Counted from the first letter of the stretch, positions 25,036 to 34,494 are shown. The stretch: DNA of 64,000 nucleotides from Streptomyces scopuliridis RB72 (GCF_000718095.1 NZ_JOEI01000040.1:1-64000); one strand, 5' to 3'. Translations and numbers: made by a program. The notes: a model not told the origin generated them from the sequence alone.

Positions 25036-27050
25036 CCGGATGTCCTGGGGGTGGTCCTGTGCCAGCCGCGCTTGGCCACTGTCTCTCCGTTCGCCCGTGC
25101 TTCGAGGCCGCTCTCCATGACGAACTCCGTTGCCGTGGCGCGCAGTTCCGTACGGGTGGTGATCTCGGCGTCCCAGCCGTCCGGGCGCCGCAGCCGGATC
25201 GTCCACCGGGACTCCGCCACGGCCGACAGGGGATCGTCCCCACGGATACGGTACGTCTCGCGCGCGCTCTCCTCGTACCGCAGGCCGTCCGGATAGGTGC
25301 GCGAGCCGCCGTAGTTCGGGTCCACCTCCAGGGTCCATTCCCCGGTCGCGACATCGTGCCGTACGACCCGCTCGGCGGCGCGCGGCCCGGCGGGCGGGTC
25401 GACCGTCACCGGCAGGGGCGGGGCCTGTTCCGGCTCCTCGAAGCGGATGGGGTCGCGGCCCGTGTCGTACGCCGGGTCCCGTACGGGCAGCAGCACCGCG
25501 CTCTCACCGGGGAGCACCGTCAGCCGCCCGCGCTCGCCGTGCGGCCAGACCCAGGGCCAGTACGCGTCGGAGACGGCGACACGGACGCGGTGTCCCGGCG
25601 GGAAGGCGTAGCCGGTGGCGGTCAGTTCGAGCTCGACGTCCTCGTACGTCCCCGGCACCCACGCGTCCGCCCGCTCCCGGCCGTGCCGCGCCATGAGGTT
25701 GAGCACGCCCCGGGTGACGAGCGTGGACGAGCCGTCGGGCGCGACATCGCAGACGCGGGCGATGACATGCGCGCGCGGGGTGGCACTGTCGAGCCGCAGC
25801 CGTACGCGCGGGCGGCCCAGGATCTCCACCCGCCCGGTCAGCGGCGCGGAGTCGAAGCAGACGGAACGGCCGTCCTCCTCGCGCTGGTCGGGCGGCAGAT
25901 CGGCGGGGTTGCCGAAGGGGAAGAAACGGCCCGCGTCGAGCCCGGTGTGCTGCGGCGACCGTACGACCACGGGGGCCGCGCCACCGTCGCCCAGCGGACG
26001 CGCGTCCCAGGTCACGGACGGCGACGGCCAGTTGTCGTCGCCGACCCAGCGGCCCGGCATCGTCTCGTACGAAGTGGCGGGCGGGACGGGGTCGTTGAGC
26101 CAGGAGCGCAGCAGCGGCTCGGCCATCACCCCGGTCTCCTCGTCCTTCAGCCAGTGGTCCCACCAGCGCAGGGTCTCCTGAAGGAAGCCGATCGCCGGAC
26201 CCGGCGGCAGCCCCCGGTCCGGGTACTGATGCGACCACGGCCCGATCAGTCCCCGTACCTTCCCCGGGTCCAGATGCTCGGCCAGCCGCAGCACGGTGTC
26301 CCGGTACGGATCGGCCCAGCCGCCCACCGCGAGGACGGCCGCGTCGAGGGCCGAGTAGTCCTCGCAGACGCTGCCGTGCCGCCAGTAGTCGTCGCGCTCC
26401 TGATGGGCGAGCCAGGTGTGCAGATACGGTTCGATCGCGTCGAGCCGCTCCCGCCACATGGGCAGCCACCGGTCCGCGCCGACGTGCGCCGGGTCCGGCG
26501 GCCGGGCCGTGAAGGCGAGCATCGTGCCGGCCCAGGCGAGCATGTCGATCCCGAGGACGGCGCCGCCGGTGTAGTGGACGTCGTTGTCGTAACGGTCGTC
26601 CGTGGAGCAGACCGTGACGATCGCCTTGAGCGGTTCGGGGCGCAGGGCCGCGATCTGGAGGGCGTTGAAGCCTCCCCAGGAGATCCCGAACATGCCGACC
26701 CTGCCCGAGCACCAGGGCTGGGCGGCGAGCCAGTTGACGACATCGACGCCGTCGGCGAGCTCGGTCTCGGTGTACTCGTCGAGCATCACGCCCTCGGAGT
26801 CCCCGCTGCCGCGCAGATCGACCCGCACGGAGGCGTAGCCGTGCCCGGCGTACCAGGGATGGCGCTGGGCGTCGCGGGGCGCGGTCCAGTCGCTCTTGCG
26901 GTACGGGAGGTACTCCAGCAGGGCGGGTACGGGGGCCGTGGCGGCGTCGGCGGGGCGCCAGACGCGGGCGTGGAGGCGGGTGCCGTCGCGGGTGGGGATG
27001 TAGAGGTCCTCTACGTGGACCTGGCGGTCGAAGTGGTCGCGGTACTTCAC
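25032..27050 (-). CDS. CocE/NonD-family alpha/beta hydrolase
   Basis: 672-residue serine hydrolase related to cocaine esterase and X-Pro dipeptidyl-peptidases. A GTG at 27050 has AAGGAG 5 nt upstream. The nucleophile elbow FGISWGGF (Ser near residue 117) is clear; an alpha/beta-hydrolase domain with helical lid (to about 400) is followed by the jelly-roll domain typical of CocE (GRPRVRLRLDS). The last about 170 residues (after residue 500) are an extra beta-rich extension containing WTLEVDPNYGG. No signal peptide, so it is probably cytoplasmic. It is followed by its coupled TetR regulator and lies next to a peptide-type ABC importer, which may bring in the substrate. Confidence 0.88.
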   Translation of the reverse strand: MKYRDHFDRQVHVEDLYIPTRDGTRLHARVWRPADAATAPVPALLEYLPYRKSDWTAPRDAQRHPWYAGHGYASVRVDLRGSGDSEGVMLDEYTETELADGVDVVNWLAAQPWCSGRVGMFGISWGGFNALQIAALRPEPLKAIVTVCSTDDRYDNDVHYTGGAVLGIDMLAWAGTMLAFTARPPDPAHVGADRWLPMWRERLDAIEPYLHTWLAHQERDDYWRHGSVCEDYSALDAAVLAVGGWADPYRDTVLRLAEHLDPGKVRGLIGPWSHQYPDRGLPPGPAIGFLQETLRWWDHWLKDEETGVMAEPLLRSWLNDPVPPATSYETMPGRWVGDDNWPSPSVTWDARPLGDGGAAPVVVRSPQHTGLDAGRFFPFGNPADLPPDQREEDGRSVCFDSAPLTGRVEILGRPRVRLRLDSATPRAHVIARVCDVAPDGSSTLVTRGVLNLMARHGRERADAWVPGTYEDVELELTATGYAFPPGHRVRVAVSDAYWPWVWPHGERGRLTVLPGESAVLLPVRDPAYDTGRDPIRFEEPEQAPPLPVTVDPPAGPRAAERVVRHDVATGEWTLEVDPNYGGSRTYPDGLRYEESARETYRIRGDDPLSAVAESRWTIRLRRPDGWDAEITTRTELRATATEFVMESGLEARANGETVAKRGWHRTTPRTSG

Positions 27051-27145
27051 ATGTCTCCTTCGGTGTGCGGGGGTGCGGGTGCGCCTGCGGCGGGCTGTTC
27101 CCCTACCCGCCCCTTCCCGTGACCGAGGCTCCGCCCCGGACCCCG

Positions 27146-27196
27146 GTCCTCAAGCGCCGGACGGGCTGAAATTCAGCCCGTCCGGCGATTGAGGAC
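27146..27196. terminator. Long palindrome of the common Streptomyces type
   Basis: Two 25-nt arms (27146-27170 and 27172-27196) around a central A, with a single mismatch, form a hairpin with core CGCCGGACGGGCTGAA and TTCAGCCCGTCCGGCG. It lies just downstream of the minus-strand ABC operon and is well placed as its terminator. I recognise the sequence as a repetitive element scattered through Streptomyces genomes. Confidence 0.8.
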
Positions 27197-27236
27197 ACGC
27201 CCGAAGGGCGTCCGGGGTCCGGGGGCCTGCCCCCGG

Positions 27237-28916
27237 TTACGGGAAGGCGGGGGTCCCCCCACGCCCTTCAGGGCGTAGGGGGAGGGTCGGGGAAAGCTCC
27301 CCCGGCTCCGGGGCCAGCGCCGCCGCCATCAAGCCCCGCGTATACGCGTGCGACGGCGCCGCGAACACCTCCTCCGTGGGGCCCTCCTCCACCACCACCC
27401 CGTCCCGCAGCACGATCACCCGGTCCGCTATCCCGCGTACCACCGCGAGGTCATGGCTGATGAAGAGGCAGGCCAACCGCCGCTCCCTGCGCAGATCGTC
27501 GAGCAGTCGCAGCACCTCCGCCTGGACGGAGACATCGAGGGCGGTGGTGATCTCGTCGGCGATCAGTACGTCCGGTTCGCCGGCCAGCGCACGCGCGATG
27601 CCGATGCGCTGGCGCTGGCCGCCGGAGAGCTGCGCGGGCAGCCGGTCGGCGAGGTCCGGGTCGAGGCGTACGTCGGCGATGAGTTGACGGGCGCGGGCGG
27701 CGGCCTCGGGGCGGGTGGCCGCCGTGCCGAAGAAGCGCAGCGGGCGCCGTACCGCGTCGCCCACCGAGCGCCGGGGGTTCAGCGAGGTGTCGGCGTTCTG
27801 GAAGACGAGCTGGATCTTCCGCCGCAGCGACGGCGCACGCCGCCGCGAGGGGCGGGTGAGATCGCCCGCCTCATGGGTCATCGTGCCGCCGGACGGCGCC
27901 CGCAGCCCCGCCAGCGACCAGGCGAGCGTGGACTTCCCGCTGCCCGACTCCCCCACCAGCGCCAGGATCTCGCCGCGCCGTACCTGGAAGGAGACGCCGT
28001 GGACGGCGCGGGTGGAGCCGTAGTCGATGGTCACGTCCCGTACGGCCACGGCCTCCGGCGCGTCGGCGGGCAGGACGGCCCTCGGCCGGATCTCCCGGCT
28101 GCCGTCCTCCCCGACCAGCGCGAGCCCCTCGTCCGTCAGACGCGGGACGCTGGCGAGCAGGCGCCGGGTGTACGGCTCGGCGGGGGCGGCGAAGAGCCGG
28201 CGCGTGGGCGCGGACTCCACGACGCGGCCCGCGCGCAGCACGGTCACCTGGTCCGCCATGTGCGCGACCACACCGAGGTCATGGCTGACCAGGACGGCGG
28301 CGAGGCCGAGTTCGGCGCGCAGCGCGCCGATGAGGTCCAGGACGCCGCGCTGGGTGACGACATCGAGGCCGGTGGTGGGTTCGTCGAGGACGAGGACGCG
28401 GGGGCGGGCCGCGATGGCCATGGCGATGGCGACGCGCTGCTGCTGGCCGCCGGACAGTTCGTGCGGGTAGCGGCGGGCGAGTTCGTCGGGGCGCGGCAGA
28501 CGGACCTGTTCGAGGAGTTCCAGCACGGCGGCGGACGAGGAGGCCCGTCCTGCGGCCTTGTCCCGCAGCGCTTCCGCGATCTGCTTGCCGATCCGCATGG
28601 ACGGGGTGAGCGCGTGTCCGGCGTTCTGCGCGACCATCGCGACCGTACCGCCGCGCAGCCGTCTCAACTCCCGTGCGGACAGGGCGAATACGTCCTTGCC
28701 GTCGACCCGCACCGTACCCGCCGTGATCCGCGAGCCGTGCCGCAGATGGCCCAGCAGCGTGGCGGCGACGGTCGACTTGCCGCTGCCCGACTCGCCCACC
28801 AGCGCCAGGGTCTGCCCCGGGTGGACCTCGGCGGAGACATCGGCGACGACGGGGATGTCGGCGCCGCCCGAGCGGTAGGCGACGCCCAGTCCGGCCACGG
28901 AAACGATGGGTTCCAT
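27237..28916 (-). CDS. Fused double ATPase of a peptide-type ABC importer (DppD-DppF)
   Basis: 559-residue protein containing two complete ABC ATPase domains in tandem. The first (about 1-255) has Walker A GESGSGKST, signature LSGGQQQR and Walker B VLVLDEPTTG; the second (about 280-540) has a second GESGSGKST, LSGGQRQR and a VLIADEITTA Walker B. It therefore does the work of separate DppD and DppF subunits. The start overlaps the permease stop (TGATG). The last about 17 residues run through a GC hairpin element (27255-27284) and look like recently acquired tail sequence. Confidence 0.94.
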   Translation of the reverse strand: MEPIVSVAGLGVAYRSGGADIPVVADVSAEVHPGQTLALVGESGSGKSTVAATLLGHLRHGSRITAGTVRVDGKDVFALSARELRRLRGGTVAMVAQNAGHALTPSMRIGKQIAEALRDKAAGRASSSAAVLELLEQVRLPRPDELARRYPHELSGGQQQRVAIAMAIAARPRVLVLDEPTTGLDVVTQRGVLDLIGALRAELGLAAVLVSHDLGVVAHMADQVTVLRAGRVVESAPTRRLFAAPAEPYTRRLLASVPRLTDEGLALVGEDGSREIRPRAVLPADAPEAVAVRDVTIDYGSTRAVHGVSFQVRRGEILALVGESGSGKSTLAWSLAGLRAPSGGTMTHEAGDLTRPSRRRAPSLRRKIQLVFQNADTSLNPRRSVGDAVRRPLRFFGTAATRPEAAARARQLIADVRLDPDLADRLPAQLSGGQRQRIGIARALAGEPDVLIADEITTALDVSVQAEVLRLLDDLRRERRLACLFISHDLAVVRGIADRVIVLRDGVVVEEGPTEEVFAAPSHAYTRGLMAAALAPEPGELSPTLPLRPEGRGGTPAFP

Positions 28917-29767
28917 CAGGATCCCTCCCTTATCCGGTCGACGCCCCACGCCTTGGAGAGGCCGTCGGCGGCGAGGTTGAGCCCGACCACGAGCGTGGCC
29001 AGGGCGATGATCGGCGCGAGGCCGGCCATCGGTACGACGGTGATGGCGGTGCGGTTCTCGGCGACCATCAGCCCCCAGTCGGGGGTGGGCGGGTTCGCGC
29101 CGAAGCCGAGGAACGACAGGGAGCTGATCAGCAGCACCACCCAGGAGGCGCGCATCGCGAACTCGACGCACACCACATCGGTGATGTTGGGCAGCACCTC
29201 GCGGCGCAGGATCGGCCAGATGCCCTCGCCCCGGGCGCGGGCGGCGGTGACGTAGTCGGCGGGGACGACGGCGAGCGCCGCGCCGCGTACGACCCGTGTC
29301 ACCTGGGGTACGTAGACGACGGCGATGGCCAGCACGATCACCCACGGCCCCGAGCCGAGCGCCGTGACGATGACCAGCAGGGCGAGGATCGAGGGCACGG
29401 ACAGCACCGCGTCGAGCACCCGCATCAGCGCGTCGTCCAGCCGGCCCCCGCGCAGGGCGGCGGCGCAGCCGAGCACGGTACCGAGCGCGACGGTCAGGAG
29501 GGTCGCGGCGGCCGAGACGCCGAGCGCGTACCGCCCGCCGTACAGCACGCGGGTCAGTACGTCGCGCCCGTACTGGTCCGTGCCCGCCCAGTGGTCCGCG
29601 CCCGGTCCGAGCAGCGCCAGGGAGGAGTCGCCCACGGTCGGCGCGTAGGACGTCAGCAGCGGTGCGAGCAGCGCGACGACCACATGGACGGCGACGATCG
29701 CGAGTCCGATGGTGGCGGCGCGGGAGGAGCGTACGGTCCGCCAGGTTCTGATGACTGCGGTACTCAT
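28916..29767 (-). CDS. ABC importer permease, DppC-like
   Basis: 283-residue inner-membrane permease of the oligopeptide/nickel family. An N-terminal helix with a conserved GTDQYGRDVLTRVLYGGR segment is followed by five helices, including the cytoplasmic EAA loop (ARARGEGIWPILRREVLPN) that contacts the ATPase. The ATG at 29767 overlaps the DppB-like stop by 4 nt. Part of the SBP-DppB-DppC-ATPase operon. Confidence 0.93.
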   Translation of the reverse strand: MSTAVIRTWRTVRSSRAATIGLAIVAVHVVVALLAPLLTSYAPTVGDSSLALLGPGADHWAGTDQYGRDVLTRVLYGGRYALGVSAAATLLTVALGTVLGCAAALRGGRLDDALMRVLDAVLSVPSILALLVIVTALGSGPWVIVLAIAVVYVPQVTRVVRGAALAVVPADYVTAARARGEGIWPILRREVLPNITDVVCVEFAMRASWVVLLISSLSFLGFGANPPTPDWGLMVAENRTAITVVPMAGLAPIIALATLVVGLNLAADGLSKAWGVDRIREGS

Positions 29768-30732
29768 CGGGCCCTGCCTCCTCGGGTACGGAGCTTGGGG
29801 TTCAGGGCCATCGCGCCGAGGTCGGCCGCGAGGTTGCACAGGACGTACACGACCGCGCTGATCAGGGCGATGGCCTGGATGACGGGCAGATCGCGGTTCT
29901 GTACGGAGGAGAGCATCAGCTTGCCGATGCCCGGGTAGTTGAAGACGTTCTCGACGACGGCGACACCGCCGATCAGCCAGGCCACGTTCAGGGCGATCAC
30001 ATGCAGGGTGGGCAGCAGGGCACTGGGCAGCGCGTGACGGGTGACCACGCGCCAGGAGGACAGGCCCTTGAGCCGGGCGGTGGTGACGTACTCGCTCGCC
30101 ATCACGTCGATGACCGAGGTACGGGCCATGCGCACGATGTACGCGGCCATCACGATCGCGAGCGAGGCGGCGGGCAGCCAGACCGCCGGGAGCAGTTGTC
30201 CGGTGGTGGCGCCGGGGCCGTAGAGCACCACGGCGGGGAACAGCGGCAGGGCGACGGAGAAGGCGAGCACCAGCACGGTCGCCACGACGAACTCCGGGAC
30301 GCTCATCCCGACCAGGCTGGCCGTGGAGATGAGGTGGTCGGGCCAGCGGTCCCGGTACAGCCCCGCGACGATGCCGAGCACGAGCGAGCCGGTGACCGCG
30401 AAGAGGACGGTCACGAGGGCGATCAGCAGCGAGTTGCCGAGATACTGGCCGACCTCGCCGCCCACCGCCTTGCCCGAGACGAGCGAGGCGCCGAAGTCGC
30501 CGTGGACCGCGCCCTTCACCCACTCGGTGTAACGCTCCCAGGCGGGCTGGTCGAGGCTGAGTTTCTCGCGGAGCGCGGCGACGGCGGAGGGGGTGGCGTC
30601 CTTGCCGAGCACCTGCGTGGCGACATCGCCGGGCAGCGCCTGGACGGCGAGGAAGACCAGGACGGACGAGAGCAGCAGCGTGCCGAGCGCGGAGACGACA
30701 CGGCGGGCGATGAAGGTGAACACGCTCCTCAC
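29764..30732 (-). CDS. ABC importer permease, DppB-like
   Basis: About 322-residue permease paired with the DppC-like subunit. It opens with TFIARRVVSALGTLLL and has the family phrase ALPGDVATQVLGKDATP, six helices and an EAA loop (ARLKGLSSWRVVTRHALPSAL). Start uncertain: a GTG at 30732 overlaps the binding-protein stop (GTGA), and a second GTG at 30723 lies three codons later; both have close purine-rich sequence. Confidence 0.9.
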   Translation of the reverse strand: MRSVFTFIARRVVSALGTLLLSSVLVFLAVQALPGDVATQVLGKDATPSAVAALREKLSLDQPAWERYTEWVKGAVHGDFGASLVSGKAVGGEVGQYLGNSLLIALVTVLFAVTGSLVLGIVAGLYRDRWPDHLISTASLVGMSVPEFVVATVLVLAFSVALPLFPAVVLYGPGATTGQLLPAVWLPAASLAIVMAAYIVRMARTSVIDVMASEYVTTARLKGLSSWRVVTRHALPSALLPTLHVIALNVAWLIGGVAVVENVFNYPGIGKLMLSSVQNRDLPVIQAIALISAVVYVLCNLAADLGAMALNPKLRTRGGRAR

Positions 30733-32363
30733 GCCCCCTTCAGGCCGATGCCGAGATAGTCGAACTCGAAGCCGTGCTCCGCGTAGCCGCGCACCTGCCG
30801 GGAGATCCCGACGAGGCGGTCGGCGAACATCGGGGTCATCGCCCCGCCCTTCTCGATGACGAAGGTCTGCGCCTCGCCGTACAGCTCGCGTCTGCGGGCG
30901 TCGTCGGTCTCGGCCCGCGCCCGGTCGAGCAGCGCGTCGAACGCCGGGTCGGACCAGGCGGTCTCGTTGTAGCCGGAGCCGCCGCGGAAGACCTGGTTGA
31001 GGAGCTGGTCGATGGGCCTGCCGGTGAACCAGTACGTGGCCATCAGCGGCTTCTTCATCCAGATCTGGGTGTAGTACGAGTCCGCGGCGGCCGTCTTGAC
31101 CCGGATCCGGATCCCGGCGCGCGCGGCGGACTCCTGATAGGCGAGGGCCATGGGCGTGAAGATCGGGTCGTAGGAGGAGGTGTAGAGGTCGACCGCGAGC
31201 CACTCGTGACCGGCCCGCTTCAGCAGATGGCGGGCCTGCTCGGGGTCGTGGACCGGGTGCGCGGCGATGTGGTTGGGGTCGATGGGCGGTACGGGGTTGT
31301 CCCAGCCGGCGGTGCCCGCGCCCTGGAGAGCGACCTTGAGGACATGCTCGGGGTCGTACGCGAGCTTCATGGCCTGCCGTACCCGTACGTCCGTGAACGG
31401 CTTCTCGGTGGTGAGCATCGGCAGGACGTACCACTGGGCGTCCTTGGCGCGGGCGATGGTGGCGCGGTCGGAGGCGGCGACGACCCGGGCCGTGGCGAAG
31501 TCCAGATTGGTCTGGGAGAGCAGATCGACCTGTCCGGCGAGCAGGGCGTTGGAGCGGGCCTGCATATCGGCGACGGAGTAGAAGTCGATGGCGTCCAGGA
31601 CCGGGCGGCCGGCCCAGTGGTCCTCGTACGCGGTGACGCGGCCGGGGCCGGCCGAGGTGAAGGAGGACAGCTTGAAGGGGCCGGTGCCGATGCCGGTGCG
31701 GCCGATGGAGCGAGCGCTGCCGTCGGGGACGACATAGCAGTTGTAGTGCGTGAGCAGGCTGGGGAACTCGGCGTTGGCGGTCTTCAGCGGGACGACGAGG
31801 GTGTGCGGGTCGGGCGTGCGCAGCGTCTTCGGGTCGACGAGCGGGGCGAGAACGGCGGCCTGCGGGGAGGCGGTCGCGGCGTCGAGGATATGGCGCAGGG
31901 TGTAGGCGGCGTCGGCGGCGGTGAAGGGGCGGCCGTCGTGGAAGGCGACGCCCCGGCGGAGCCGGAAGGTCCAGGTCCTGGCCCGGTCGTCGGGCTCCCA
32001 GGACTCGGCGAGGTCGGGCGCGAGATTGCCGTCGGGGCCGATGCGGACGAGCCGGTTGTAGAGGGCGCCCAGGTATTCGTACGCGGACAGCGCGCTCGCC
32101 GGGTCCAGGGTCTCGGCCTCGGAGGCGGGCGGCCGGGCGATACGGAGGGTGCCGCCCGGGGCGGGCCGGCCGGACGGGGCGGCGGCGGGCACGGCGTCGG
32201 CGGCGGGGCCCGCGCCCGGCCCGGAGCCGGCGCCGGAGCAGCCGGTGAGCAGCCAGGAGGCGCCGAGCGCACCGCCGCCCGCCGCCGCGGCGGCGAGGAG
32301 GGACCGCCGGGGTATCGACCGCCGGGGTGCCCCTGGCGGTGTTCGCTGGGAGGTGTCGGACAT
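30729..32363 (-). CDS. ABC importer substrate-binding lipoprotein (family 5)
   Basis: 544-residue extracytoplasmic binding protein of the peptide/opine/nickel type. A twin-Arg-containing leader SIPRRSLLAAAAAGGG ends in lipobox LLTGCS at about residue 42, so export (possibly by Tat) and lipidation are expected. The mature protein contains the family-5 hallmark NLAPDLAESWEPDD and FHDGRPFTAADAAYTL. First gene of the four-gene importer operon. The ligand cannot be read from sequence; peptide-like substrates are most likely given the neighbouring CocE-type hydrolase. Confidence 0.92.
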   Translation of the reverse strand: MSDTSQRTPPGAPRRSIPRRSLLAAAAAGGGALGASWLLTGCSGAGSGPGAGPAADAVPAAAPSGRPAPGGTLRIARPPASEAETLDPASALSAYEYLGALYNRLVRIGPDGNLAPDLAESWEPDDRARTWTFRLRRGVAFHDGRPFTAADAAYTLRHILDAATASPQAAVLAPLVDPKTLRTPDPHTLVVPLKTANAEFPSLLTHYNCYVVPDGSARSIGRTGIGTGPFKLSSFTSAGPGRVTAYEDHWAGRPVLDAIDFYSVADMQARSNALLAGQVDLLSQTNLDFATARVVAASDRATIARAKDAQWYVLPMLTTEKPFTDVRVRQAMKLAYDPEHVLKVALQGAGTAGWDNPVPPIDPNHIAAHPVHDPEQARHLLKRAGHEWLAVDLYTSSYDPIFTPMALAYQESAARAGIRIRVKTAAADSYYTQIWMKKPLMATYWFTGRPIDQLLNQVFRGGSGYNETAWSDPAFDALLDRARAETDDARRRELYGEAQTFVIEKGGAMTPMFADRLVGISRQVRGYAEHGFEFDYLGIGLKGA

Positions 32364-32386
32364 GTACCGGGCACCCTTCGCGTTAT

Positions 32387-32402
32387 TCGTTCAGCGGAAC
32401 GA
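32387..32402. promoter_or_regulatory. Inverted repeat upstream of ABC importer
   Basis: TCGTTC-AGCG-GAACGA, 24 nt upstream of the binding-protein start, with a further GAACGAT at 32417. A plausible operator, owner unknown. The rest of the 231-nt divergent gap to the aminotransferase shows nothing else distinct. Confidence 0.4.
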
Positions 32403-32594
32403 TTGGGTGAAGTGCGTGAACGATAGCCAGCCGCCACGACCACGCCAACCCCCCGACCGCGGAAATTAACCGGGGAAATCCACTCGTTACCCGGCGCGGC
32501 CCGGCCCGCGCGACGGCGCGCCGGGGGGCGAACCGGTTCGGACGTGGCCAAAACCACCGAGCACCCCCGCCCAGGGCGCCGTAAGGTGGCCGCC

Positions 32595-33806
32595 ATGCAG
32601 GTCATCCAGTCGACGAAGCTCGCCAACGTCTGTTACGAGATCCGGGGCCCGGTCCTCGATGAGGCGATGGCGCTGGAAGCAGCGGGCCACCGCATCCTCA
32701 AGCTCAACACCGGCAACCCCGCGGCCTTCGGCTTCGAGTGCCCGCCGGAGATCCTTGAGGACATGCTCCGCAATCTGTCCGGGGCACACGGCTACGGCGA
32801 CGCGAAGGGGCTGCTGTCCGCGCGGCGTGCGGTGATGCAGCACTACCAGACCAAGGGCATCGAGCTGGGCGTCGAGGACATCTACCTCGGCAACGGCGTC
32901 TCCGAGCTGATCCAGATGTCGATGCAGGCGCTGCTGGACGACGGCGACGAGGTGCTCGTACCCGCCCCGGACTATCCGCTGTGGACCGCGTCGGTCTCGC
33001 TCGCGGGCGGTACGGCCGTGCACTACCGCTGCGACGAGCAGGCGGAGTGGATGCCGGACCTCGCCGACATCGAGCGGAAGATCACCGATCGGACCAAAGC
33101 GATCGTGATCATCAATCCGAACAATCCGACCGGTGCCGTATACGGCACGGAGATGCTCGGCGCGCTCACCGAGATCGCCCGCCGCCACAATCTGATCGTC
33201 TGCTCCGACGAGATCTACGACCGGATCCTCTACGACGGGGCCACGCACACCCCGACCGCCGCCGTCGCGCCCGATCTGCTCACCCTCACCTTCAACGGGC
33301 TCTCCAAGAACTACCGGGTGGCCGGGTTCCGCTCCGGCTGGCTGGCGGTCTGCGGCCCCAAGGACCACGCCGGCTCGTATATCGAGGGGCTGACGATCCT
33401 GGCCAATATGCGGCTGTGCGCCAATATGCCGTCGCAGCACGCGGTGGCCACGGCGCTGAACGGCCGGCAGTCGATCCAGGATCTGGTGCTGCCGGGCGGC
33501 CGGATACTGGAGCAGCGGAACACCGCGTACGAACTGCTCACCTCGATCCCCGGCGTGACCTGCGTGAAGCCCAAGGGCGCGCTCTATCTCTTCCCGCGGC
33601 TGGACCCCAAGGTCTACAAGATCAAGGACGACCGGCAGATGGTGCTCGATCTGCTGCGGGCCGAGAAGATCATGGTCGTGCACGGTACGGGGTTCAACTG
33701 GCCGGAGCCGGACCACTTCCGGATCGTGACGCTGCCGGCGGCGCAGGATCTGGCCGACGCGGTGACCAGGATCGGGACGTTCCTGGACGGATACTCCCAG
33801 CCGTAG
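32595..33806 (+). CDS. alaA: Alanine-type aminotransferase (class I PLP)
   Basis: 403-residue fold-type I aminotransferase. The ATG at 32595 follows AAGGTGG. Key features: YGDAKGLLSAR, the INPNNPTGAVYG motif, CSDEIYDRI with the ring-contacting Asp, and the PLP lysine in GLSKNYRVAGFRSGW near residue 240. The overall pattern, especially MQVIQSTKLANVCYEIRGPV at the start, matches the AlaA/YfbQ group, which interconverts pyruvate and alanine with glutamate. Probably monocistronic. Confidence 0.9.
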   Translation: MQVIQSTKLANVCYEIRGPVLDEAMALEAAGHRILKLNTGNPAAFGFECPPEILEDMLRNLSGAHGYGDAKGLLSARRAVMQHYQTKGIELGVEDIYLGNGVSELIQMSMQALLDDGDEVLVPAPDYPLWTASVSLAGGTAVHYRCDEQAEWMPDLADIERKITDRTKAIVIINPNNPTGAVYGTEMLGALTEIARRHNLIVCSDEIYDRILYDGATHTPTAAVAPDLLTLTFNGLSKNYRVAGFRSGWLAVCGPKDHAGSYIEGLTILANMRLCANMPSQHAVATALNGRQSIQDLVLPGGRILEQRNTAYELLTSIPGVTCVKPKGALYLFPRLDPKVYKIKDDRQMVLDLLRAEKIMVVHGTGFNWPEPDHFRIVTLPAAQDLADAVTRIGTFLDGYSQP

Positions 33807-33880
33807 GACCTGCCCCCGAAGCCCGGCCGCGATCACCCCTTCGGTGACTACCACCAGTAGTTATCGGACTGCACTCAACT

Positions 33881-33903
33881 TTAGACTGAATCCAAGGTAG
33901 GAT
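33881..33903 (+). promoter_or_regulatory. Fur/PerR-like box over a promoter
   Basis: TTAGACTGAATCCAA (33881-33895) is an imperfect palindrome of the TTAGAnTnnATCTAA kind bound by PerR/CatR/FurA-type repressors, and it abuts a TAGGAT -10 element (33898-33903). The gene start with AGGAGG follows 30 nt later. Repression by a metal- or peroxide-sensing Fur-family protein is a reasonable hypothesis. Confidence 0.5.
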
Positions 33904-33933
33904 GGTCTCCTGACCATGCCAGGAGGCCCTCCT

Positions 33934-34320
33934 ATGTACGAGCCGATCCGTACCAAGTCGGTCCACGCGCTGGCCGACACCGCCGACTTTCCCCACCGCA
34001 GCCGCGAGGAAGAGCTGAACATCCAGCTCGCCGGGCATCTCTCCGCGCTGCTCGCCGTCACGGACGAGCTCGGTCTCGACGAGGCCGCCGAGTCCATCGC
34101 CGGACAGATCGCCAGGCTGCGCGGGGCCCCACCGGCCCGGCACGCGGGGCTCACCGGCGCCGATCCGGCCGCGCTGCACCGCCGCGCCCTCGCCCTCGCG
34201 GGCCGCGCCCTGGTCGTCGCCGCCTCGCGCGCCGACACGGCGGCGGCGATCCTCTCCGCCGAGCGGATGGACGCGCACACCGCCGCGCTGCACGAACCGC
34301 ATCTCGTCAGCGCCCACTGA
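33934..34320 (+). CDS. Small helical protein of unknown function
   Basis: 128 residues from an ATG at 33934 with a textbook AGGAGG; an in-frame ATG at 33916 sits before that site and is unlikely. The sequence is almost entirely alpha-helical (EEELNIQLAGHLSALLAVTDELGLDEAAESIAG is broken here only by family-typical leucines) and Ala/Leu rich, without membrane segment, cysteine or catalytic motif. Its promoter carries a Fur/PerR-like box, which hints at a role in metal or oxidative stress. I cannot name a family. Confidence 0.6.
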   Translation: MYEPIRTKSVHALADTADFPHRSREEELNIQLAGHLSALLAVTDELGLDEAAESIAGQIARLRGAPPARHAGLTGADPAALHRRALALAGRALVVAASRADTAAAILSAERMDAHTAALHEPHLVSAH

Positions 34321-34459
34321 CGGCCCCGGTCCACGGGCCGCGGAGGCGCGCGGACCGGGTGCCACACCTGACGCGGCGCGGTTTCGGTCCGCCCGGATGA
34401 ACGGACCCCTCCGGTTCCGCACCGGGATCGCCCCTTCACCTTCCGTACACCCAACTCCC

Positions 34460-34480
34460 CCCAGAACATAGGCTTCTGGG
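34460..34480. promoter_or_regulatory. Inverted repeat before the TelA cassette
   Basis: CCCAGAA and TTCTGGG (7-bp arms, 7-nt spacer) lie 14 nt before the first GTG of the cassette. The spacer contains CATAGG, which could be a -10 element. Candidate operator or leader hairpin. Confidence 0.4.
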
Positions 34481-34494
34481 AGCACGCTTCCCCC

